Positions 1 through 7,366 of a stretch of 63,799 nucleotides of DNA are shown here, one piece after another. Position 1 is the stretch's first letter, and every line of letters begins with the position of its first letter. A program made the translations under genes and the position numbers. The stretch spans positions 1-63,799 of the forward strand of contig CAJMRL010000013.1 in the NCBI GenBank assembly GCA_905215805.1, read 5' to 3'. The notes beneath the pieces were generated by a model that made no database searches, was not told the origin of the DNA, and worked only from the letters and a program-made list of their open reading frames with translations. The DNA is from an uncultured bacterium. Lineage in GTDB: Bacteria > Bacillota > Clostridia > UBA1381.

Positions 1-157
1 GCGCCTCTCGGCGACAGCTCATATATATTACCACGTTCGACATGAAAAGTCAAGCTTTTTCATGCGGAAATATTGTATAAATAAATTTGATTTTTTTGCG
101 GTTTTGTTGTATTATTTGTTTTTCTACCTATATTATATAAAAAATTATATAAACTGC

Positions 158-186
158 TTGCAAAATCCATATATGTATGATACAAT
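158..186 (+). promoter_or_regulatory. sigma-A promoter for the first gene
   Basis: TTGCAA at 158-163 and TACAAT at 181-186 are separated by 17 nt. Transcription would start near 193, giving a leader of about 60 nt before the ATG at 252. Confidence 0.6.
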
Positions 187-196
187 ATAAACACAG

Positions 197-264
197 GGGA
201 CGGCACCCATAACAAAAAACAGCATAAATATCACGGGAGGGGATGACACCCATGGCAAAAAACA
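197..264 (+). repeat. imperfect 26-bp direct repeat spanning the ribosome site and start codon
   Basis: Positions 197-222 and 240-265 match except at four bases; both contain GGGGA, CACCCAT and CAAAAAACA. The second copy carries the ATG at 252; in the first the equivalent triplet is ATA. It looks like a local tandem duplication of the translation start region. Confidence 0.6.
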
Positions 265-746
265 TTACTGTGATTGGAGAAAACGGAAATATATTATACA
301 GCACCTATCCAAAGCGTGCTAAAGGACTTGTAAAGAAAGGACGCGCGCATTGGGTGAGTGAAGAAGTCATTCGTATGCGCGCCGATAATGAGGAGGTAAA
401 CGAAATGGCTAACAATATATATGAAATTTTTGATAATCAGATATCCAAAATGCAGGAGCAGCTCAGGGGCGAACAGCCTGAAACAGCAGCGCCTGTTCGT
501 ATACAGATATTAAAAACAATGGAGACATTCCGCGCACAGGAGCAGGGAACAAAAATTATCGACCTTGTATCTGCCCAGCTAAAGGCAATGCAGGAAAGCA
601 TGGACAAGGAACCGTATTCGGAGGATAATGCCGCTGCACGTGAGGCAACAAGGCAGGAAATGCTCTCGCTTATGAAGTGCCTTATGAATAACGGTCAAGA
701 AGCTGAAGTGAAAAAGGAAGCAATAAAGGATATTGAAACAGTTTGA
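252..746 (+). CDS. unknown small protein with YPKRAKGLVKKGRA N-terminal motif
   Basis: A 164-aa soluble protein. I start it at ATG 252 because the ribosome site GGGAGGGG ends near 242; the upstream in-frame ATG at 243 touches that site and is unlikely. Residues 1-45 form a beta-rich segment with a basic motif (YPKRAKGLVKKGRA) that I have seen as an N-terminal module in clostridial hypothetical proteins; the remainder is charged, probably helical, and rich in Glu, Gln and Met. There is no signal peptide, membrane segment or catalytic motif that I recognise. It has its own promoter and ends in a bidirectional terminator, so it is monocistronic. The basic motif suggests nucleic-acid contact, but that is a guess. 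No function is assigned. Confidence 0.75.
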   Translation: MAKNITVIGENGNILYSTYPKRAKGLVKKGRAHWVSEEVIRMRADNEEVNEMANNIYEIFDNQISKMQEQLRGEQPETAAPVRIQILKTMETFRAQEQGTKIIDLVSAQLKAMQESMDKEPYSEDNAAAREATRQEMLSLMKCLMNNGQEAEVKKEAIKDIETV

Positions 747-755
747 TAAATCAAG

Positions 756-785
756 AAAAAGCTCTCGACTTTGAGAGCTTTTTCT
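756..785. terminator. bidirectional terminator between convergent genes
   Basis: AAAAAGCTCTC (756-766) pairs with GAGAGCTTTTT (773-783) across a 6-nt loop. A and T tracts flank both sides, so it can serve both the gene ending at 746 and the one ending at 792 on the minus strand. Confidence 0.85.
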
Positions 786-791
786 CTTATT

Positions 792-2339
792 TTAAAATCC
801 CAGCGGTATACCGAAGAACATAAACACCGCCAGAAGCAGCGTCCATAATACCAAAAACACCACTGAATACGGAAGCATTGTCGAAAGCAGATTTCCTATA
901 GTAAAATCAGGCTTATATTTTCTCATATACATAAGTATCACGCCCGAATAAGTCATAAGCGGCGTAATAATATTGGTAGAGGAATCCGCTATCCTATATG
1001 CAGCCGACACAATATCCGGAGTCATCGAAGGATTTACCCTATAGAGCATAGGTATAAAAATAGGTCCCAAAAGCATCCATTTTGCGGTCAGTCCTCCGAC
1101 AAACAGATTCACAACAGCTGTTATAAGAATAAACGCAATTATAAGCAGCATAGGCGACCCTGACACTCCGACCGCCTCAAGCCATGAAGCTCCGATATAG
1201 GTAATATATGTTCCTATATTAGTATTTGTAAGGAGCGAAAGGAAGTTGTAGCAGAAAAACGTGAGCAATATAACATACCCCATCGAGCCGAGCTGCTTTG
1301 ACATAGCCGCCACGACATCGCTTGATTTTCTGAATTTCCCCTCAGCCACTCCGTAAAACACACCCGGCAGGAAAAACACAAAAGTTATTATCAATATAAT
1401 ATTATCAAGAAACGGCGTAACATTTTTACCGTTCTCGTCCACATACGGAGCAAGCGGACCGAATGCAAGAGCCGCCGCAGCACCAAGCGCGATCAGCAGT
1501 CCCAGTCCCGCCCAAAGCATGGAGCGTTTTTCTTTGTCTGTTACCTTAAAATCCTTACCGTTAAGATCGTCCGGAATAATAAAGCTCTGCTTTTCAAGCC
1601 TTGGACGAACAAACTTGTTTGTAACAAATCCCGCGGCAAGCACGAGCAAAACAGTTGACGCTGCCATAAAATAATAGTGCATGGTCATAGGATTGAGCGC
1701 CTTGCCCGAAGCCGACACAAACGGCACCCCTTGGCTCAGTGCAAATGCCTCCGCATTAGTTCCGACTATAACGTCAACTACATTTGCCGGTATAATATTT
1801 GCGCTGAAACCCGCGCTTACACCGGCAAAAGCTGCGCTCATTCCTATAAGCGGGTTCTTGCCTATTCCCGCATAGAGCAGTCCGGCAAGAGGTATAAGTA
1901 TAATGTATCCTGCATCGGTAGTGATATTGCTCATAATACCGAGAAAAGCTAAAACAAACGGCAGAGCCTTTTCATGGATACCGCCTCCGGCACGCCGTAT
2001 AAGAGCGGACAGCAATCCCGACTCCTCCGCCGTTCCTATACCGAACATGACCACAAGCATAACTCCGAGAATTCCCCCGGCATAGCCGAGCCAGTTGTCA
2101 AGTATAGCTCCCGAAAACAGTCCGCGTATATTTTCTGTTGTAAGCATATTCACGATACTGTATTGAACGGCGCTTCCGTCCGCGGCAGAAAGCTCAAAGC
2201 TGTGCCCGCCGAAAACAGCGCTTAAAACCAAAACCACCGCATACAATACCGCGAATATCACAACAGGATCCGGTATCCGGCTTCCGATACGCTCTATAAC
2301 ATTAAATTTGTTCTTTTTAAATAATTTCAATATGGACAT
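792..2339 (-). CDS. AbgT-family transporter
   Basis: A 515-aa polytopic inner-membrane protein with about a dozen hydrophobic segments. It is recognisably of the AbgT family (p-aminobenzoyl-glutamate transporter type), ion-coupled carriers whose members move p-aminobenzoyl-glutamate, other small amidated acids or, in some cases, drugs. Family-like stretches include the N-terminal ERIGSRIPDPVVIF and a conserved Gly/Asn-rich core (VNLFVGGLTAKW). Length is normal for the family. Start is uncertain: the ATG at 2339 directly abuts AAAGGAGG, whereas a TTG at 2330 has a proper 9-nt spacing, so translation may begin four codons later. It has its own promoter but lies 89 nt downstream of an M14 peptidase on the same strand, which suggests import or export of a peptide or amino-acyl compound that the peptidase handles. 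Substrate is unknown. Confidence 0.9.
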   Translation of the reverse strand: MSILKLFKKNKFNVIERIGSRIPDPVVIFAVLYAVVLVLSAVFGGHSFELSAADGSAVQYSIVNMLTTENIRGLFSGAILDNWLGYAGGILGVMLVVMFGIGTAEESGLLSALIRRAGGGIHEKALPFVLAFLGIMSNITTDAGYIILIPLAGLLYAGIGKNPLIGMSAAFAGVSAGFSANIIPANVVDVIVGTNAEAFALSQGVPFVSASGKALNPMTMHYYFMAASTVLLVLAAGFVTNKFVRPRLEKQSFIIPDDLNGKDFKVTDKEKRSMLWAGLGLLIALGAAAALAFGPLAPYVDENGKNVTPFLDNIILIITFVFFLPGVFYGVAEGKFRKSSDVVAAMSKQLGSMGYVILLTFFCYNFLSLLTNTNIGTYITYIGASWLEAVGVSGSPMLLIIAFILITAVVNLFVGGLTAKWMLLGPIFIPMLYRVNPSMTPDIVSAAYRIADSSTNIITPLMTYSGVILMYMRKYKPDFTIGNLLSTMLPYSVVFLVLWTLLLAVFMFFGIPLGF

Positions 2340-2385
2340 CCTCCTTTATTCACAGTAAACCCGTAGGAATACCATGTGCCATATT

Positions 2386-2414
2386 ATTATAGCATAAGAA
2401 GGATGCTTATTCAA
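2386..2414 (-). promoter_or_regulatory. promoter for the AbgT-family gene
   Basis: On the minus strand TTGAAT (2414-2409) and TATAAT (2391-2386) are 17 nt apart, about 50 nt before the coding start. Confidence 0.65.
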
Positions 2415-2428
2415 GTGTAAATTTTTTC

Positions 2429-3337
2429 TTAGGATAACATTTCCGATTTTTTATTTGCCGCCTTATCCTTTATAGCCTCCTCAACAGCGCATAAAGTAAG
2501 CTTTGCATTTTCTTCATATATATCATCAAGCATGCTCATCGGCAGAGGATTCTGTCCCGAGCCTATTTCTACCGTAAAACCGAGCCTGCCGTATTCCTTT
2601 ATAAACCAGTCCTTGCATCCGCCGAACGCCGCTGTTCCCTCCGGTTTGCACACCTCATAGCCGCTTTCCTCAGCCATCTTTTTCGCCACCTCAAAAGCCC
2701 TTTTATTTTCCATGCCGTCAAAATCATAATATATCTCCTTCCCCTGACTATGGTATGTAAGCAGCATATCGAAATTCTCACGCCGTATAAGCTCCGCCAC
2801 TGCGCGTGTTTCCGGCTCGCTTTCAGGATATTTGCCGCCGTATTTTGTCGGAGACGGCTTATCTATTACCATACTCCATTTAGCGTCATAATTATGGTTA
2901 AGGTCAACTCCGCGGGCATTCGACTGCCATACCCTGTTAAAGCTGTGTATCCCGACCATACTGATAAGCGCGCGGTGATACGGATTTGTAATATCAATGC
3001 CGTGGATAGCAATATCCACCCCGTCCGGATTTACCATAGGCACTACATATATGCTTGCCTCCGAAAATATTCTTTCCGTATCATATCCAAACAGCTTTTG
3101 CCGGGTCATTATATGTACTATAAGCTCCGACAAAAACTTCACCAGAAACGCCGAGGTCAGATACTCCAAGCCATGAAACGCTCCGGCAAGAAGAATTTTT
3201 GTTTTACCCTGTCCTATTTTGACGCATGGTATCTGCTTATCCATAAGGCTCTCCCCTATCGTAAAGCTTTCTATTATATTGAAATTCTCATCAAGAATTT
3301 CTAAGTCGCGGTTCATACGCCTATAGTCATAACACAT
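2429..3337 (-). CDS. M14-family zinc carboxypeptidase / gamma-glutamyl-type peptidase
   Basis: A 302-aa metallopeptidase of family M14. The zinc ligands are visible as the HxxE motif GAFHGLE near residue 54 and the later His in TYHSQG; RGVDLNHNYD supplies the Asn/Arg substrate-binding region, and VEIGSGQNP carries the catalytic Glu. There is no signal peptide, so a cytoplasmic role is likely. Clostridial relatives include gamma-D-glutamyl-diamino acid peptidases of peptidoglycan recycling, but I cannot fix the substrate. Start: a GTG at 3346 is in frame, but it overlaps the ribosome site AGGAG; the ATG at 3337 has an 8-nt spacing and is preferred. It precedes the AbgT-family transporter on the same strand, a pairing reminiscent of abg hydrolase/transporter loci with a different peptidase fold. 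Confidence 0.85.
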   Translation of the reverse strand: MCYDYRRMNRDLEILDENFNIIESFTIGESLMDKQIPCVKIGQGKTKILLAGAFHGLEYLTSAFLVKFLSELIVHIMTRQKLFGYDTERIFSEASIYVVPMVNPDGVDIAIHGIDITNPYHRALISMVGIHSFNRVWQSNARGVDLNHNYDAKWSMVIDKPSPTKYGGKYPESEPETRAVAELIRRENFDMLLTYHSQGKEIYYDFDGMENKRAFEVAKKMAEESGYEVCKPEGTAAFGGCKDWFIKEYGRLGFTVEIGSGQNPLPMSMLDDIYEENAKLTLCAVEEAIKDKAANKKSEMLS

Positions 3338-3424
3338 ATACTTCACTCCTTTTCAAATTTGCCTGTCCGTTTAAGTATATGAGTATGATTTTAAGGATAT
3401 GATTAATACGATTAAGAAATTATA

Positions 3425-3513
3425 AACTAAAAAAACCGCCCTGCTCGCTAAAGTTAAGGCGGTTATTTAACCAAAAAACTATGGCGCAACCGTTTGAGGT
3501 CTTGCCTTTTTCT
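3425..3513 (-). ncRNA. short structured RNA or attenuated leader upstream of the M14 gene
   Basis: A strong minus-strand promoter (3548-3520) is followed within about 90 nt by an intrinsic terminator (stem 3434-3440 with 3458-3464, then seven U). The RNA between has no credible ORF. A palindrome GGTTAAATAACC (3472-3461) uses the same AACC needed by the terminator stem, so two mutually exclusive folds are possible. The M14 gene lies 88 nt downstream on the same strand. It may be a free small RNA, or a leader that controls read-through into M14; the sequence alone does not decide. The layout also recalls RNAs of type I toxin-antitoxin loci, but no toxin ORF is visible. Confidence 0.55.
3434..3464 (-). 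terminator. intrinsic terminator of the short RNA
   Basis: On the minus strand AACCGCC (3464-3458) pairs with GGCGGTT (3440-3434), followed by a run of T. Confidence 0.75.
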
Positions 3514-3519
3514 AATATT

Positions 3520-3548
3520 ATTATACATCTCATATTCTGTTTTGTCAA
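3520..3548 (-). promoter_or_regulatory. consensus sigma-A promoter of the short RNA
   Basis: TTGACA (3548-3543) and TATAAT (3525-3520) on the minus strand with exactly 17 nt between. Both hexamers are perfect. Confidence 0.8.
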
Positions 3549-3620
3549 CCGAAAAATTCAATAATTTCAGCGCCTTCCCTCATAAGCCCCAACATATCAG
3601 CGTCGGGGCCTTTTATATGA

Positions 3621-3649
3621 TTGACACATTAGATATTGTGTGATAAAAT
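3621..3649 (+). promoter_or_regulatory. promoter of the tyrA-que-folE operon
   Basis: TTGACA (3621-3626) and TAAAAT (3644-3649), 17 nt apart. The expected start near 3656 leaves only about 29 nt of leader, too short for a preQ1 riboswitch. A GC-rich hairpin at 3584-3610 followed by TTTT insulates it from upstream. Confidence 0.75.
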
Positions 3650-3684
3650 AGATTAGTAAAAATACAAGTAGGAAGGTAGTATAG

Positions 3685-4524
3685 ATGAAAATAGCAATAA
3701 TAGGACTCGGACTTATCGGCGGTTCAATGGCGCGCCGTCTGCGCGGATTTCACGACTGCACGATAGCCGCATATAACAGAACCGCACAGACGCTTGTCGC
3801 CGCAAGAAATGACGGCGCGATCGATGAAGGCTATACTGAGCCGGGCGATGCGATGAAGGACGCGGACCTTATTATAATGTGTCTGTATCCTCAGCTCAAT
3901 ATCGATTTTGTACGTGAAAACCTGAGCTATATAAAGCCGGGAGCGCTTATAACCGATGTAAGCGGAATAAAGAGCTATATAATAGAAGAAATGGACAAGA
4001 TCCTTCCGGACAACATTGATTTTATAGGCGGACACCCAATGGCGGGACGCGAGGTCGGAGGCTACCAAAGCTCAACCGACACGCTTTTTGAAAATTCTTC
4101 ATACCTGCTTACTCCGTCAAAGAAAAACAAGCCCGAAAACGTGGCTCTTTTAAGGGAAATGGCAAAATATCTCGGCTGCAGGTGCGTTATGACCACAACC
4201 CCTCAGGAGCATGACGAAATTATCGCATATACTTCACAGCTTATGCACGTTGTCGCGGTTGCGCTGTGCGATAATCCCATGATAGAGAGAAGCTCGTCAT
4301 TCAGCGCCGGAAGTCTGCGTGACTGTACAAGGGTCGCGGTAATAAACGCAGAAATGTGGAGCGAGCTTTTTGTCGAGAATAAGGACGCTCTTTCAAAACG
4401 CATACGCGAAATGCAGCAAAGTCTCGAAAAAATAGCGGTCGCGGTTGAAAATGGCGATCGGAAAGAGCTTGAAAAAATAATGCACAAAGCTACCGCTCAG
4501 AAAATAAAATGGCTTATGGAATAG
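3685..4524 (+). CDS. tyrA: prephenate dehydrogenase
   Basis: A 279-aa cytoplasmic enzyme that oxidises and decarboxylates prephenate to 4-hydroxyphenylpyruvate with NAD(P), the committed step to tyrosine. The Rossmann dinucleotide site is at the N-terminus (IIGLGLIGGS, residues 4-13), and GGHPMAGREVGG near residue 115 is the family signature with the catalytic His. There is no ACT domain or chorismate mutase fusion, so it is the short monofunctional form. It is first in a plus-strand operon; the stop codon abuts the queF ribosome site. The other genes of the operon make queuosine precursor from GTP, so the metabolic link is not obvious. Ribosome site AGGAAGG precedes the ATG at normal spacing. 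Confidence 0.92.
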   Translation: MKIAIIGLGLIGGSMARRLRGFHDCTIAAYNRTAQTLVAARNDGAIDEGYTEPGDAMKDADLIIMCLYPQLNIDFVRENLSYIKPGALITDVSGIKSYIIEEMDKILPDNIDFIGGHPMAGREVGGYQSSTDTLFENSSYLLTPSKKNKPENVALLREMAKYLGCRCVMTTTPQEHDEIIAYTSQLMHVVAVALCDNPMIERSSSFSAGSLRDCTRVAVINAEMWSELFVENKDALSKRIREMQQSLEKIAVAVENGDRKELEKIMHKATAQKIKWLME

Positions 4525-4535
4525 GAGTTGTAACA

Positions 4536-5006
4536 ATGCCAAGAAACGAAAAAGAAAAAGAAGGACTTACCCTTCTCGGAAATAAAAAAACAGTCTATTC
4601 GGATACCTATTCTCCGGAGGTCCTCGAGACCTTTGTGAACAAGCATCCGGATAACGAATATATGGTAACCTTTGACTGTCCGGAATTCACCTCGCTTTGC
4701 CCTATAACAGGTCAGCCGGATTTTGCACATATAACCATAAATTATATACCGAATATAAAGATGGTCGAATCAAAATCCTTAAAGCTCTATCTTTTCAGCT
4801 TCAGGAATCAGGGCGATTTCCACGAGGATTGCATAAACATAATAATGAAGGATCTCGTGAAGCTAATGGAACCGAAATACCTTGAGGTCAAGGGAGTATT
4901 CACGCCGAGGGGCGGAATTTCTATCTACCCGTTCGCAAACTACGGCGAAAAGGGAACAAAATATGAAAAAATAGCTGCCGAAAGATTATTCACGCAGCTT
5001 AAATAA
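4536..5006 (+). CDS. queF: NADPH-dependent 7-cyano-7-deazaguanine (preQ0) reductase
   Basis: A 156-aa enzyme reducing the nitrile of preQ0 to the amine of preQ1, the last free-base step of queuosine synthesis. Starting at ATG 4536 (AGGAG at 4523-4527, 8-nt spacing) puts the catalytic Cys at residue 55 and the Asp at 62 within SLCPITGQPD, the same numbering as the well-studied Bacillus enzyme; an in-frame ATG at 4509 lies inside tyrA and is rejected. The later ESKSLKLYLFSFRN and FTPRGG blocks match the short, unimodular (type I) QueF. It lies between tyrA and queC in the operon, with 12 nt separating it from the next start. Confidence 0.95.
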   Translation: MPRNEKEKEGLTLLGNKKTVYSDTYSPEVLETFVNKHPDNEYMVTFDCPEFTSLCPITGQPDFAHITINYIPNIKMVESKSLKLYLFSFRNQGDFHEDCINIIMKDLVKLMEPKYLEVKGVFTPRGGISIYPFANYGEKGTKYEKIAAERLFTQLK

Positions 5007-5018
5007 GGGAGAATGAGA

Positions 5019-5681
5019 ATGAGAAAAGCAGTTGTTGTATTAAGCGGCGGTCAGGACTCGACCACATGCCTGTTCTGGGCAATAGACCGCTTCGGAAAAG
5101 ATAATGTATGCGCCATAGGCTTTGATTACGGTCAGCGTCATAAGCTGGAGCTTGAATGTGCAGAGGAGATCTGCCGCGATGCCGGGATAGATTACGAGGT
5201 CATCCCCACTCCGATAATAAACCAGCTCAGCGCCAACTCGCTTACAAGAGATGATATACCTGTCGAGGAAACAAAGCCGGAGGGAGGCGTTCCGAATACA
5301 TTCGTAGAAGGAAGAAACCATCTCTTTTTGAGCTATGCCGCAATTTATGCCAAAACTCATGGAGCGACGGATCTGGTGACGGGAGTATGCGAAACGGATT
5401 TTTCGGGCTATCCCGACTGCCGCGATATATTTATAAAATCGCTCAACGTGACATTAAACCTCGCTATGGAATATAATTTTGTGATCCATACGCCGCTTAT
5501 GTGGATAACAAAGGCACAGACCTGGGAAATGGCGGATAAATTAGGCGTGCTCGATATTATCCGCGACAAAACACTCACCTGCTATAACGGCGTAAAGGGC
5601 ATGGGCTGCGGACACTGCCCCGCCTGTACGCTCAGAAGGCTCGGATATGAGGAGTATATGAAAAGCAAGGAGAATAAATAA
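5019..5681 (+). CDS. queC: 7-cyano-7-deazaguanine synthase
   Basis: A 220-aa ATP-dependent enzyme converting 7-carboxy-7-deazaguanine plus ammonia to preQ0. The PP-loop motif SGGQDS is at residues 9-14, and the C-terminal Zn site is CYNGVKGMGCGHCPAC, with four Cys. Two ATGs are in frame; the one at 5019 has a 7-nt spacing from AGGGAG whereas 5013 is only 1 nt away, so I choose 5019. The stop codon overlaps the queD start by one base, indicating translational coupling. Its product is the substrate of the upstream queF. Confidence 0.95.
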   Translation: MRKAVVVLSGGQDSTTCLFWAIDRFGKDNVCAIGFDYGQRHKLELECAEEICRDAGIDYEVIPTPIINQLSANSLTRDDIPVEETKPEGGVPNTFVEGRNHLFLSYAAIYAKTHGATDLVTGVCETDFSGYPDCRDIFIKSLNVTLNLAMEYNFVIHTPLMWITKAQTWEMADKLGVLDIIRDKTLTCYNGVKGMGCGHCPACTLRRLGYEEYMKSKENK

Positions 5682-6016
5682 TGTACGAGGTCAGAAAGAG
5701 AATAGAAATAAGCGCTGCACACAGGCTAATGCTGGACTATGAATCAAAATGTACCAACCTGCACGGACATAACTGGATAATAGACGTATTTTTAAGGAGC
5801 GAAACGCTCAATAAAAACGGGATGATAATGGATTTCACCGAAATAAAGCGCAAAATCCAGGATAAATTTGACCACAAGGTCATCAATGATGAAGTGGATT
5901 TCAACCCCACCGCCGAAAATATCGCAAAATATATATGCGACGTACTCGCGCCGTACTGCTACAGAGTGGACGTTCAGGAAAGCATAGATAATGTGGCAAG
6001 CTATATCAAGGAATAA
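5681..6016 (+). CDS. queD: 6-carboxy-5,6,7,8-tetrahydropterin synthase
   Basis: A 111-aa member of the PTPS-like T-fold family that turns 7,8-dihydroneopterin triphosphate into 6-carboxytetrahydropterin. The zinc-binding His residues are visible at 14 (SAAHR), 28 and 30 (LHGHNW), with the catalytic Cys at 24. Slightly shorter than many homologues but all active-site residues are present. It overlaps queC by one base. The substrate comes from FolE, whose gene lies two positions downstream, and the product goes to QueE next door. Confidence 0.95.
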   Translation: MYEVRKRIEISAAHRLMLDYESKCTNLHGHNWIIDVFLRSETLNKNGMIMDFTEIKRKIQDKFDHKVINDEVDFNPTAENIAKYICDVLAPYCYRVDVQESIDNVASYIKE

Positions 6017-6029
6017 AGGAACTGATAAA

Positions 6030-6710
6030 TTGAAGGTAGTTGAAATATTTGACAGCATAGACGGAGAGGGAAAGCGCACCGGTCAGCCCTGTACATTCAT
6101 AAGGCTTGCGGGCTGCAATCTGCGCTGCTCCTACTGCGACACGCTCTACGCGCTTTTCGGCGAAAAGGAAGAATGCGTATATGAGGAAATGAGCGTGCAG
6201 GACATAATGAAGCGTGTAAATCCGCTTTACAAAAGAGTCACGCTCACAGGCGGAGAGCCGCTTATACACAGCGGCTGCGATGCGCTTGTAAGCTCTCTTT
6301 TAAGATCGGGCATTGAAGTAAATATAGAAACAAACGGCGCCGCGGATATTGAAAAATTCAGAAAAAGCGTGCCGCGCTCATCAAAGCTTTTCTTTACGGT
6401 AGACTACAAGCTTTATTCAAGCGGCGTTGAGGATAAAATGCTTTGGAATAATTTCGTGTCCCTTGAACAGAGGGACGTTGTAAAGTTCGTTGTAGGCTCG
6501 GACGAGGATTTTGAGCTTATGAAAAGCGTGATAAAGAAAATGAGCATGGTATATGAAGAAATGCCCATAATTTATACCGGAGTTGTTTACGGTGAATACG
6601 AGCCGAAAAGACTGGTTGAAAAAATGCTAAAGGAGCCGCTTATGAAGGACGCGTATTACCAGATACAGCTTCATAAAACAATATGGGATCCGGATGAACG
6701 CGGAGTATAA
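6030..6710 (+). CDS. queE: 7-carboxy-7-deazaguanine synthase, radical SAM
   Basis: A 226-aa radical SAM enzyme that contracts 6-carboxytetrahydropterin to 7-carboxy-7-deazaguanine. The cluster motif is CNLRCSYC at residues 29-36 (CxxxCxxC), followed by LTGGEPL, the SAM-binding GGE motif. I start it at TTG 6030, which has AAAGGA nine bases upstream and gives the usual N-terminus (VVEIFDSIDGEG); the ATG at 5991 would overlap queD by 26 nt and add 13 unusual residues. Minor-codon initiation here may set its lower dosage. It completes the folE-queD-queE-queC-queF set. Confidence 0.92.
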   Translation: MKVVEIFDSIDGEGKRTGQPCTFIRLAGCNLRCSYCDTLYALFGEKEECVYEEMSVQDIMKRVNPLYKRVTLTGGEPLIHSGCDALVSSLLRSGIEVNIETNGAADIEKFRKSVPRSSKLFFTVDYKLYSSGVEDKMLWNNFVSLEQRDVVKFVVGSDEDFELMKSVIKKMSMVYEEMPIIYTGVVYGEYEPKRLVEKMLKEPLMKDAYYQIQLHKTIWDPDERGV

Positions 6711-6744
6711 CAGCCGCGCTGAAAGGAGATAAAAAAGTAATATA

Positions 6745-7323
6745 ATGAATAAAGAAATAGATTACGAAAAAATAAAGCACGCCGTGCGCGACATCATCGA
6801 GGCATTGGGCGACGATCCTCAAAGAGAGGGACTTATTGAAACTCCCGACAGAGTAGCCCGCATGTACGGGGAGATTTTTGAGGGCATGCGCTATACCAAC
6901 GATGAGATAGCGCAAATGTTTGACAAATGCTTTGAAACCGAAAAAAACCGCGATCTGGTGCTTGTAAAGGACATAGAGTGCTTCAGCTACTGCGAGCACC
7001 ATCTTGCGCTTATGTACAATATGAAATGCCATGTAGGCTATATCCCGAACGGACGTGTTATAGGTCTTTCAAAAATCGCGCGTATATGCGATATGGTCTG
7101 CAAAAGGCTTCAGCTTCAGGAAAGAATATGCGCCGATATAGCGTATATTATCCAAAAAGTCTGCAAAACAGAGGACGTTATCGTTATTGTAGAGGGCGAG
7201 CACAGCTGTATGACCGCAAGAGGTATCAAGGCGCGCGGCGCAAAAACGCGCACAAGCGCAATAAGAGGATTATTCGACAGTGACCATGAGCTAAGAAACG
7301 AGGTATACGCTTTGCTTAAATAA
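6745..7323 (+). CDS. folE: GTP cyclohydrolase I
   Basis: A 192-aa zinc enzyme that opens GTP to 7,8-dihydroneopterin triphosphate. SYCEHHL near residue 80 supplies Cys and His zinc ligands, and EGEHSCMTARG near residue 152 supplies the second Cys; the length fits the bacterial type IA enzyme. Its product feeds both folate and, through the adjacent queD, queuosine. Sitting inside the que operon suggests dedication to queuosine, although no folate genes are present here to compare. The nearest ribosome site AAGGAG ends 16 nt before the ATG, longer than normal, so initiation may be weak. Confidence 0.95.
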   Translation: MNKEIDYEKIKHAVRDIIEALGDDPQREGLIETPDRVARMYGEIFEGMRYTNDEIAQMFDKCFETEKNRDLVLVKDIECFSYCEHHLALMYNMKCHVGYIPNGRVIGLSKIARICDMVCKRLQLQERICADIAYIIQKVCKTEDVIVIVEGEHSCMTARGIKARGAKTRTSAIRGLFDSDHELRNEVYALLK

Positions 7324-7325
7324 GC

Positions 7326-7353
7326 CTAAAAGCGTCTGCCGGAGGCTTTTTAC
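7326..7353 (+). terminator. weak hairpin, possible attenuator inside the operon
   Basis: AAAAGC (7328-7333) can pair with GCTTTT across a short imperfect stem, followed by a few T. It may reduce transcription past folE; confidence is low. Confidence 0.35.
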
Positions 7354-7366
7354 AGAGAGGTTCATA

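Noticed and set aside
2750..3304. 184-aa plus-strand ORF opposite the M14 gene
   Set aside because: It is antisense to an M14 gene whose zinc motifs are intact; its Tyr/Arg/Ile-rich composition is typical of a shadow frame.
3656..3684. preQ1 riboswitch before the que operon
   Set aside because: The promoter leaves only about 29 nt of leader, too short for the aptamer and its expression platform.
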